The position numbers and the translations under genes were made by a program. Under the pieces are notes generated by a model. It was given only the letters and a program-made list of their open reading frames with translations, had not been told where the DNA came from and searched no databases. Shown piece by piece: positions 16,562 through 23,230 of a stretch of DNA of 32,842 nucleotides (position 1 is the stretch's first letter; each line of letters opens with the position of its first letter). This DNA comes from Palsa-870 sp039935415 (lineage in GTDB: Bacteria; Chloroflexota; Dormibacteria; Dormibacterales; Dormibacteraceae): the NCBI GenBank assembly GCA_039935415.1, contig JBDTKH010000062.1:1-32842 (forward strand), written 5' to 3'.

Positions 16562-16588
16562 GCCGCGCCACCCTTTCCTTGGCGCGGC
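16562..16588. terminator. Stem-loop between valS and the NuoL-like gene
   Basis: Perfect 9-bp arms GCCGCGCCA and TGGCGCGGC with a 9-base loop. Very stable in GC content but lacks a T tail. It could end valS transcription or act as an RNA element. Otherwise the 16363-16626 gap holds only the repeats listed. Confidence 0.4.
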
Positions 16589-16626
16589 CGCCGATGCCGC
16601 GAATCTGCGGCGGACCTCGACGCCGC

Positions 16627-16632
16627 TACGCT
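16627..16632 (+). promoter_or_regulatory. -10-like box (TACGCT) for the membrane module
   Basis: TACGCT is followed by 6 bases and GTG 16639, the leaderless pattern of the window. This supports GTG 16639 as the start of the NuoL-like protein. Confidence 0.4.
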
Positions 16633-16638
16633 AGCGCG

Positions 16639-18288
16639 GTGCCCTCGCTCGCCCTGCTTGCGCCGGTGCTCTTTCCCATTCTCTCCGCCGGCGCGCTGAC
16701 CGCTACGGGGCTCGCCGGGCTCAAGCCCGGGCGGCTTGTCGCAGGGGCGGGCATCTGGGCGGCCGTGGTGGCGTTGATGGTGATCTGGCTGCTGGTGCGC
16801 TCGACCCAGGAGTTGAACCTTGGCGCCCTCGGGTTTGGCTCTTCGTTCGAGCTGCGGATCGACGCCCTCGCCTTTGCCTTCGGGATGATCGTGCTCGTGC
16901 CGTCCGCGGTCGTGCTCACGCTCCAACCACGGAGCTGGCAGGAGATGACCCTCGGCTCGCTCGGCGTCGCGGCATCGATGGGCGCGATAGAGGCGGGCAG
17001 CGTGGTACTCACCGCGCTCGCCGGCGGCACGGCCGCAACGCTGGCCGTCGTGCAGCTCGACACCGAGGACGTACGCGCCCCGCGGCCGCGCTGGAGCGTG
17101 CTGCTGGCGGCCTGGCTTGCGCTCAGCTGGGCCGGGGCGATCCTGCAGGTGCGCTCCGGCACCGCGGTCTATGCCGCCGTGCCGGTGTCCGCGCTGACCG
17201 TTCCGGTCTTCGCGCTCGTCGCGGCGGCCGGGCTGATGGCCTCGGGCTTGTTCCCCTGGCGCTCGTGGCCGGCTGAGGTGTGGTCGCGCCCATCGCTCCG
17301 CGCCGCAGGCCTGGCTGTCGCTGCCCTTTACCCGCTGGGCTTCTACGTGCTGGTACGCGCCTACGAGATGGGCGACGGCCGGTACCCGCATCCGTTGTTC
17401 AGCGCGGGCCTCGCGTCGCTCGGGGTGCTAGTGGCGGCCGGCGCCGCCATCCGCGCCCAGCGCGCGGCGACGCGGCGCGGGTTCCTTGGTGAGGTGATTC
17501 CCGGCCTCGGCGGGTTCGCCCTGATGACGCTGGCGCTCGGCACGCCGCTCGGCCTGGTGGCCGGCCTGATCACGCTGGCCACAGCTTCGGCGCTGACCGC
17601 CTGCCTGGCCCTGCTCCCCGACCGTGCGGGGCCGGCCTCGCTGGTCGCCATCGCGGCGGCCGCGGGCCTGCCGCCCGGTGTCGCCTTCGGCGCGCGCGTG
17701 ATCGGTATTGAAGCGACGTTCGAAGCCGGCGACTGGCTCGGCCTCATCGGCATCGCGGGAACCGCGACTTGGGTGCTGTGGATGGTGGCCGCGGCGAGAG
17801 CCGTCGGATTGCCGGCGGGCCGCGGTCGCCTCGCGAGCGAGACCTTCCCGCGAGCCGCGATGGCGATCGCGGCGATCACGCTGGTCGCGGGCCCGGCGCT
17901 CGCCGCCATCCAGGCGAGTTTCGCCAACCCCGCACAGGCGGACGTGATGCCGTCGGCGGGATCGCTGGGTGGTGGCCTCACGTCGGTTTTCACGGTCTCG
18001 ACGGTACTTCCGGCTGTTGCCCTGTTTGCCCCGCTCCTGATGATCGGGATCCTCGCCTATGCGTGGGCGGGCACTGCGGTGATCAAGACGCGGCCGCGCC
18101 CGCCCCTGTTCACCGTGCCCGGCGCGGCCGTGATCGAGCGAGCGCGGCAGGAAGTGCGCGCGGCGACAGTGCCGGAGCAGTACCGCTCGATTCTCAACCT
18201 GCCCGCGCTCGAGGTGGCGGCGGCGGGCGGCCGGCCGGTGCTGTGGCTAGCCTCGCTAGTCGCGCTGGCCTTCGCGGTCACCCGCTGA
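16639..18288 (+). CDS. Divergent NuoL/M-type (proton-antiporter family) membrane protein
   Basis: 549 residues, about 14 membrane spans. The layout follows complex I antiporter subunits: LRIDALAFAFGM (about 73-84) matches the FRLDGLSLLF region, GLFPWRSWPAEVW (203-215) the KxPFHxWLPDAH motif, and YPLGFYVLVR (231-240) the KLGAYGLLR motif. Residues 275-320 (RAATRRGFLGEVIPGLGGFALMTLALGTPLG) match the KRLLAYSSISHMG segment. At the positions where the family has the TM5 Glu, TM7 Lys and TM8 Lys, this protein shows Gly/Ala, Ala/Ser and Pro by eye alignment, so proton translocation may be lost. A GTG start is chosen; ATG 16594 is an alternative. It heads a run of four membrane genes. HyfB is another relative. 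Confidence 0.6.
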   Translation: MPSLALLAPVLFPILSAGALTATGLAGLKPGRLVAGAGIWAAVVALMVIWLLVRSTQELNLGALGFGSSFELRIDALAFAFGMIVLVPSAVVLTLQPRSWQEMTLGSLGVAASMGAIEAGSVVLTALAGGTAATLAVVQLDTEDVRAPRPRWSVLLAAWLALSWAGAILQVRSGTAVYAAVPVSALTVPVFALVAAAGLMASGLFPWRSWPAEVWSRPSLRAAGLAVAALYPLGFYVLVRAYEMGDGRYPHPLFSAGLASLGVLVAAGAAIRAQRAATRRGFLGEVIPGLGGFALMTLALGTPLGLVAGLITLATASALTACLALLPDRAGPASLVAIAAAAGLPPGVAFGARVIGIEATFEAGDWLGLIGIAGTATWVLWMVAAARAVGLPAGRGRLASETFPRAAMAIAAITLVAGPALAAIQASFANPAQADVMPSAGSLGGGLTSVFTVSTVLPAVALFAPLLMIGILAYAWAGTAVIKTRPRPPLFTVPGAAVIERARQEVRAATVPEQYRSILNLPALEVAAAGGRPVLWLASLVALAFAVTR

Positions 18289-18307
18289 TGGACTTTTCGA
18301 CGCTTCG

Positions 18308-18850
18308 GTGATCGAAGTCGCAGCCGCCTTCATCACGTGGGTGGGCGCAGCGCTCGTCGTGCTCGCGGACGGCCGTCGCGGCCTCGCGGCCGGGCTCGGC
18401 CTGCTCGCTGCGGCCCTCGCGCTCCTGGTGATGGCGGGTGGAGACGCGGTCGCGGCGGTCGCGATCGGCGCGGGCGGAGCGATCGCCACCTTTCAGCGGT
18501 GGAGGACGGGCCTGGCCGGCTGGGGGATCATGCCTCCGGGCTCGACTCCGCGCCTCATCTTGTGCGTCGCCTCGGGCCTGCTCGCGCTGTGGCTCGCGGC
18601 CTCAGTCACGACTGGGCCCGGCGCGCCGCTCCGTTTTGCGGTCTTCGTCGCCGTCGGCTTGATGGGCGCGCGAGCTCTCGCGGCGCAGGATTCCGCGGTG
18701 GCGCTGACCTCTGCGGCGGGCCTTGCACTGGCCGTGGCGGTGGCGGCGGGCCTGGCCGCCGCGGCACCAGGCGAGCTGCCCTACATCGTGGGGGGGGCTG
18801 CGGCGGCCGGCTTCCTGCTCATCCCGCGATCGGCACCAGATGGCGCCTGA
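18308..18850 (+). CDS. Small multi-span membrane protein of the complex I-like block
   Basis: 180 residues from GTG 18308, almost all Ala, Gly, Leu and Val, with about six predicted membrane spans and one charged loop (FQRWRTGLAGWGIMPPGSTPR). No family is recognised with confidence. Its size and place between a NuoL-like and a NuoN-like gene recall HyfE of hydrogenase-4-type complexes, or NuoJ/NuoK, but no diagnostic motif supports this. The stop overlaps the next start by 11 bases, so the genes are probably co-translated. Confidence 0.55.
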   Translation: MIEVAAAFITWVGAALVVLADGRRGLAAGLGLLAAALALLVMAGGDAVAAVAIGAGGAIATFQRWRTGLAGWGIMPPGSTPRLILCVASGLLALWLAASVTTGPGAPLRFAVFVAVGLMGARALAAQDSAVALTSAAGLALAVAVAAGLAAAAPGELPYIVGGAAAAGFLLIPRSAPDGA

Positions 18851-19874
18851 GCTGCTGGCGGCGGCTGCGATCACGCTCGGCCTGGTGGTCGGCCTCGCTC
18901 CACCTCGCGTGGCACGCGGCCAGCTGCTCGTCTGGGGCCTCGCTGGTCTCGCCGCCATGGTCGCGATGGCGGTCGCGCCGAACCTTGATTTGATCCTGCT
19001 CGCCATCCTGATCCTCGCGGTGTTGCAGGCGGGGCTGGTGGCGCGGCGGAGCTTCGCGCTTCGCCTCCGCGCGCCCGTGCTGGCTGTGGGACTGCTCGCC
19101 CTCGGTCTTGCGCTCGAGCGAGCCCAGGGCCCCGTGATCCTGGAGCGGCTCGGCGCGGTCGGGCTGGTGGCGGGGCTCGTCGCGGCCGTCGGCCTGCTGC
19201 CTTACATCCACGAGTTCGACCCCGACGAGCCAGTGGTCTCGTCCCCTATCCCGTGGATGGCTTTCGTCGGTCCTCTGCTCGCGGTGGCCGTGTTGGCGCT
19301 TGCGAGGGCGGTGGTACCGGCTGAGGCCGGCGACGCATTCGGCGCGATGCTGATCGGCCTCGGGCTACTCAACACCGTCTGGGGAAACGTCGCTTCGTGG
19401 CGGACGAAAAGCGATGCGTCCGCCTGGCGCTATTCGTTCATGGCCGACTGGGGCCTGGCGTTGTGCGGCCTGGGGATGGCGATCACTGATGGCCTGGCCG
19501 CCGCGCTGATCATCCTCGTCAGCATCGTCATCGGACGCTTCCCGCTCTACCTGTGGTCGAGGCAGGCCCTGCGTGAGAAGACCACCACCGACCGGCCGAT
19601 CAACCTCATCGTCGCCGCGGCGCTTGCGGGCTCGGCGCCGTTCGCGGGGTTCCCCGCGCGCGTGCTGCTTTTTCGGGGCGCGACCCAGATCTACTGGCCG
19701 CTTGGATTGGTCCTTGCGTTGGCGATGCTGCTCTGGCTGCCTTCCTCGCTGCGCCTGGGTCGCAGCCTTGGGGTGCCTCGCGGACGCCAGGCGATCGGCG
19801 TCGCCATCGTGCTCGCGATCAACGTCTTCATCGGCCTGTATCCACAACCGCTGCTCGCGCTCGCCGGCCTATGA
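18840..19874 (+). CDS. Shortened NuoN-like (HyfF-like) membrane protein
   Basis: 344 residues from ATG 18840; family members usually have 450-500. GLLPYIHEFDPDEP (118-131) matches the KLGxxPFHxWxPDA motif, WRYSFMADWGLALCGLG (196-212) the AYSSIxHxGY segment, and GSAPFAGFPARVLLFRGATQ (264-283) the GIPPxAGFxGKxxxF motif before the last helices. The TM7 Lys position appears to be Ala; the TM12 Lys position appears to be Ala or Arg. The N-terminal helices are fewer than usual. Assigned by these three ordered motifs; function in proton movement is uncertain. Confidence 0.6.
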   Translation: MAPELLAAAAITLGLVVGLAPPRVARGQLLVWGLAGLAAMVAMAVAPNLDLILLAILILAVLQAGLVARRSFALRLRAPVLAVGLLALGLALERAQGPVILERLGAVGLVAGLVAAVGLLPYIHEFDPDEPVVSSPIPWMAFVGPLLAVAVLALARAVVPAEAGDAFGAMLIGLGLLNTVWGNVASWRTKSDASAWRYSFMADWGLALCGLGMAITDGLAAALIILVSIVIGRFPLYLWSRQALREKTTTDRPINLIVAAALAGSAPFAGFPARVLLFRGATQIYWPLGLVLALAMLLWLPSSLRLGRSLGVPRGRQAIGVAIVLAINVFIGLYPQPLLALAGL

Positions 19875-19882
19875 GTACCCCA

Positions 19883-19920
19883 CGAACTCGGAGGCTGCGC
19901 CGTGAGTTCGCGGGGACCCC
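19883..19920. repeat. Inverted repeat followed by a third CGCGGGGACCCC
   Basis: CGAACTC (19883-19889) pairs with GAGTTCG (19904-19910), which runs into CGCGGGGACCCC (19909-19920), four bases before the NuoH-like start. The stem sequence differs from the copy at 16441 while the 12-mer is identical. It fills the only gap inside the four-gene block. Confidence 0.5.
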
Positions 19921-19923
19921 GTC

Positions 19924-20748
19924 ATGACGCAGGTCCTCTCCGCCATCGCCACCCACACGTTGGCGCTCATCGTCTATCCCGGCCTGCTGACAGCCGCCGT
20001 GTTCGGCGGCATCGTGGAAATCGCGTGGATGCGCGTAGCGGCGGGTGCGGTGTCCGGCGGACTGGGATGGGTGCCGGATCTGCCGCGGCGCCGGCCCACG
20101 CCGGTGCTCGCCACAGTGATCCTGTGCTCGAGCCTCGCCGCCGTGGAGCTCGCGGCGCCCTTCAATCCGGTTCCGTCCGGGGAGCGCAGCGTGGTCGTGG
20201 CAGTGGTCGCCCTAGCCTTCACCGCATGGGCAGGGCTCGCGCTCACGGTCGAGCTGGTTCCCGAGCCACGGCTGATGCTCATCGTGCAGTTCTGCTGGCT
20301 GCTCGCAGTGCTCGGACCTGCCGTGCAGCCCGAGAGCCTGCGACCGCAGGTGCTCGGCAACGTGCTGGTCCCGGCGCTCCTCCCGTTGAAGCTGGCCGGC
20401 GGCCTCCTCTACCTACTGTGCCTGCCGGCGTTGCTGCGACTGTGGCCGCTGGTGCCTCCCGGCGAGCGCCGCACAAGGCACAGGATCGACGCCGCGCGCG
20501 CTCTCTGCTGGTTTCCGTATTGCGGCCTGTTCACCACTCTCTTCTTCACTCCATCGATCGACGATGCGCTCGGCGTGGTGCGGTTCTTCGGTCTCACGGC
20601 GGTCGTGGCGGCGCTGGTCGTCCTCGGCGGCGCCGTGATGCAGCGTCGCGGCTCCGCGCTCGCGCGCGGTTTCTACGTGCGTGCGCTCACTCCTTTCGCG
20701 GCCTTTGTCCTGGTCCTGGTCGTCGTCACGTCGTTCGTGAACCGATAG
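19924..20748 (+). CDS. NuoH/HyfC-like membrane protein (weak similarity)
   Basis: 274 residues, about eight membrane spans. The pattern resembles the NuoH/HycD family: first helix LIVYPGLLTAAVFGGIVEIAWMR, a Gly/Arg-rich loop, VELAAPFNPVPSGERSVVVAVVALAFTAWAGLAL where NuoH has the PF...L/V-rich helices, and LLYLLCLPALLRLWPLVPPGE where NuoH has the AExxRxPFDLPEAE loop. The conserved acidic residues of that loop, which help form the quinone site, are largely missing. Position supports the call: NuoL-like, small membrane protein, NuoN-like, NuoH-like is the make-up of a complex I or hydrogenase membrane arm. Similarity is weak and it could be another membrane family. Confidence 0.45.
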   Translation: MTQVLSAIATHTLALIVYPGLLTAAVFGGIVEIAWMRVAAGAVSGGLGWVPDLPRRRPTPVLATVILCSSLAAVELAAPFNPVPSGERSVVVAVVALAFTAWAGLALTVELVPEPRLMLIVQFCWLLAVLGPAVQPESLRPQVLGNVLVPALLPLKLAGGLLYLLCLPALLRLWPLVPPGERRTRHRIDAARALCWFPYCGLFTTLFFTPSIDDALGVVRFFGLTAVVAALVVLGGAVMQRRGSALARGFYVRALTPFAAFVLVLVVVTSFVNR

Positions 20749-20755
20749 CAGACTG

Positions 20756-20801
20756 ACACCACATCTGGTGTAACCCTGTGGAAAACACCGCTACGCGGTG
20801 T
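20756..20801. promoter_or_regulatory. Two tandem palindromes with ACACC/GGTGT arms before mreB
   Basis: ACACCACATCTGGTGT (20756-20771) and ACACCGCTACGCGGTGT (20785-20801) are perfect inverted repeats sharing the half-sites ACACC and GGTGT. Their centres are about 29.5 bp apart, close to three helix turns, so a dimer pair could bind one face. The second abuts the TATGAT box. Confidence 0.5.
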
Positions 20802-20806
20802 ATGAT
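20801..20806 (+). promoter_or_regulatory. -10 box (TATGAT) for the mre operon
   Basis: TATGAT begins at the last base of the second palindrome. A start of transcription near 20813 would leave a leader of 40-55 bases before the likely mreB start. Confidence 0.5.
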
Positions 20807-20867
20807 CCACGCCGACCCACCACATTTTGACAAGCGACTTCCACGCGCCTTGAACATTCTGACCTCC

Positions 20868-21908
20868 GTGTTGGGGATCTGGTCGGCCGACGTGGGCATC
20901 GACCTGGGGACCGCCAACACGCTCGTTCATGTCCGCGGGCGCGGGATCGTCCTCGACGAACCGTCCGTCGTTGCAGTGAGCAAGCGCACCGGCCAGGTGC
21001 TCGCTGTCGGCACTGAGGCGCGACGCATGCTGGGCCGAACACCGGCGGACATAGTCGCCATGCGCCCGCTGCGCAACGGGGTGATCGCCGACTTCGAACA
21101 CACGGAGCAGATGATTCGCCACTTCATCGCGCGTGCGCACAACCGCGCGTGGCACGTGAGCCATCCGCGCGTCGTGATCGGAATTCCGTCAGGCGTGACG
21201 GAAGTGGAGAAGCGAGCCGTCACCGACGCGGCAACGATGGCCGGCGCGCGGGAGGCGCACCTTATCGAGGAGCCGATGGCGGCTGCGATCGGAGCAGGCC
21301 TTCCCATCCAGTCCGCGGGCGGCTCGATGATCGTCGACATCGGTGGCGGTACGACCGAGGTCGCCGTCATCTCGCTTGGGGGTATGGTCGCCGCGACGTC
21401 GGCGCGCGTGGGCGGCGACGAGATGGACGACGCGATAGTCCAGTACGTCCGCCGAAACATGGGCCTTTTGATCGGCGAGCGGACCGCAGAGGACATCAAG
21501 ATCGCTATGGGCTCTGCGTTCCCGATTCCCGAGGAGCGATCGTTTCTCGTGCGCGGCCGCGACCTCGTGACCGGGTTGCCGAAAACAGTGGAGATGTCCA
21601 CGGAGCACGTGCGTGAGGCGATCGCGGGCGTCCTGATCGACATCATGCGCGCGGTCAAGTCGACGCTCGACTGTACGCCGCCCGAGCTCGTCGACGACAT
21701 CATGGAGCGCGGTATCGTCGTATGCGGCGGCGTCTCGCTGCTCGCGGGCCTGGACCGGCTCTTCGCGCACGAGACGCTCATGCCGGTGCGCATCGCCGCC
21801 GACCCGCTCACGTGCGTCGTGCGCGGCACAGGCATCGTCCTGGAGGAGATCGACACCTTGAACCGGGTCCTTCTGCGGACGCGCCGAGTCAGGGCCCTCC
21901 GCTACTAA
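20868..21908 (+). CDS. mreB: MreB, actin-like rod-shape protein
   Basis: About 346 residues from GTG 20868. The fold motifs are IDLGTANTLVHVRGRGIVLDEPSVVA (phosphate 1), PRVVIGIPSGVTEVEKRAV, MIVDIGGGTTEVAVISLGG (phosphate 2) and GIVVCGGVSLLAGLD. MreB filaments guide the elongasome along the inner membrane. The start is uncertain: GTG 20868 (VLGIWSADVG) gives the normal short N terminus, while TTG 20850, ATG 20802 and GTG 20778 are in frame, the last two upstream of the expected transcription start. None has a Shine-Dalgarno site. First gene of a ten-gene run. Confidence 0.95.
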   Translation: MLGIWSADVGIDLGTANTLVHVRGRGIVLDEPSVVAVSKRTGQVLAVGTEARRMLGRTPADIVAMRPLRNGVIADFEHTEQMIRHFIARAHNRAWHVSHPRVVIGIPSGVTEVEKRAVTDAATMAGAREAHLIEEPMAAAIGAGLPIQSAGGSMIVDIGGGTTEVAVISLGGMVAATSARVGGDEMDDAIVQYVRRNMGLLIGERTAEDIKIAMGSAFPIPEERSFLVRGRDLVTGLPKTVEMSTEHVREAIAGVLIDIMRAVKSTLDCTPPELVDDIMERGIVVCGGVSLLAGLDRLFAHETLMPVRIAADPLTCVVRGTGIVLEEIDTLNRVLLRTRRVRALRY

Positions 21909-21917
21909 CTGTTCAAG

Positions 21918-22733
21918 ATGTACGGGAGGTCCCAGTCACGGTCGACAGGACTCTTCCTGTGGCTGTGCGCAACGATGCTCGTGCTCTCGATGGTGAGCCA
22001 GCAGCCGTGGGCGGCCGGCGCCCGAGGCGCTGCGAAGGGCGCGCTCGCGCCGCTCGAATCGGCGATGACGGATGTCGCGGGCGAAGTCGACCGGGCGACC
22101 TCGGTCTTCGGCGATGTGTCCGCCCTGCGTGCGGAGAACCAGCGCCTCAAAGGCGCCGATGAGGCGCTGCGGCGACAGGTGGTCGAGCTGAACGCCGCGG
22201 CGAACGAGAACGCGACGCTTCGCCAGGCGCTGGATTTCGAGCGAGCGTTCGGCCATCACATGGTTGCCGCCCAGGTCGTGGGCCGCGGCCCGGACGGCTT
22301 CAGCCGCACGCTCGAGATCGACCGCGGGACGGCTGACGGTATCCAGCCAGGCATGATCGTAGCGACAGGCGCCGGCCTGGTCGGCCGCGTGCGGGAAGCG
22401 GGCGCGCACGGCGCCATCGTGCAGACGCTCGCCGACCCGCAGAGCCGCGTCAACGTCTTCCTGTCGAAGTCGGGCCTCCAGGGCACAGTCATGGGCGGCA
22501 CGACCGCGCTCGAGCTACAGGTCGAGCACTCGCTGGGCATCACCGCGTCCACTGGCGAGTGGGCGCTCACCAGCGGCATTGGAGGCGGCTATCCGCGCGG
22601 GCTGGTGGTCGGTGAGGTTGCGGCCATTACGCCTCGCGCCGCGTCGACGACCGACGAGGCGCTGCTCGCGTGGGTCAACGACGTTGCCAGCCTGAGCCTG
22701 GTGCTCGTGATCACGGACTTCACGCCATCTTGA
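21918..22733 (+). CDS. mreC: MreC, elongasome scaffold protein
   Basis: 271 residues: a membrane span near residues 10-30, a coiled coil (about 60-105, ALRAENQRLKGADEALRRQVVEL), then the beta-rich MreC core with GRGPDGFSRTLEIDRGTADGIQPGMIVATGAGLVGRV and a C-terminal SGIGGGYPRGLVVGEV motif. MreC sits outside the membrane and activates PBP2-RodA. It begins 9 bases after mreB and overlaps mreD. Confidence 0.95.
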   Translation: MYGRSQSRSTGLFLWLCATMLVLSMVSQQPWAAGARGAAKGALAPLESAMTDVAGEVDRATSVFGDVSALRAENQRLKGADEALRRQVVELNAAANENATLRQALDFERAFGHHMVAAQVVGRGPDGFSRTLEIDRGTADGIQPGMIVATGAGLVGRVREAGAHGAIVQTLADPQSRVNVFLSKSGLQGTVMGGTTALELQVEHSLGITASTGEWALTSGIGGGYPRGLVVGEVAAITPRAASTTDEALLAWVNDVASLSLVLVITDFTPS

Positions 22734-23230
22734 GAAGGGCCCTGATCGCGGCTCTCCTGCTCGCCTCCGTGCTCGTGCAGGTAACGTGGGCGCCGCGAAT
22801 CGCTGTCGCCGGCGTGTTCCCCAACCTGGCGCTGGTCTTTGTGATCGCCATCGCGTGGACAACGGGCGTTCGTTCCGGGATGGCGTGGGCGTGCGTCGCG
22901 GGCCTGATGCTGGACCTGACCGCACCCGGGGCGCTCGGACCGCACGCCCTCGCGCTGCTGGCGGGGGCCTACGTCACCGGGTTCTGGAGCCGCAACCTCG
23001 ATAGCAAGAGCCTGCTGCACCCGGCCCTTGCCTCTGCCGTCAGCACGGCCCTCTACTCGCTCGTGCTCGTGGGCGCCGACGAGTTCCTGGACCTGCCTAC
23101 TCCGGCGTTTGGCATCGCGGTTCAGCTCGTGCTGGCTGCGTCGGCCTACAACGCAGTCCTCATGCCGGCGGCTGTGTTGGTGGTGCGAACGCTGAATGCA
23201 CCTGCGCCGCGGCCGGCGGAGCTAGCGTGA
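22730..23230 (+). CDS. mreD: MreD, rod-shape membrane protein
   Basis: 166 residues from TTG 22730, which overlaps the mreC stop (TTGA). Five or six membrane spans; the segment VFPNLALVFVIAIAWTTGVRSGMAWACVAGLMLDL is typical of MreD, including the PN and the GLxxD motif. The role is to support the elongasome with MreC. The product is weakly conserved in the family and position adds most of the certainty. Confidence 0.9.
   Translation: MRRALIAALLLASVLVQVTWAPRIAVAGVFPNLALVFVIAIAWTTGVRSGMAWACVAGLMLDLTAPGALGPHALALLAGAYVTGFWSRNLDSKSLLHPALASAVSTALYSLVLVGADEFLDLPTPAFGIAVQLVLAASAYNAVLMPAAVLVVRTLNAPAPRPAELA

Noticed and set aside
20756..20801. NrdR boxes upstream of mreB
   Set aside because: Box size and tandem layout are similar, but the AT-rich NrdR core is absent and no ribonucleotide reductase gene follows.
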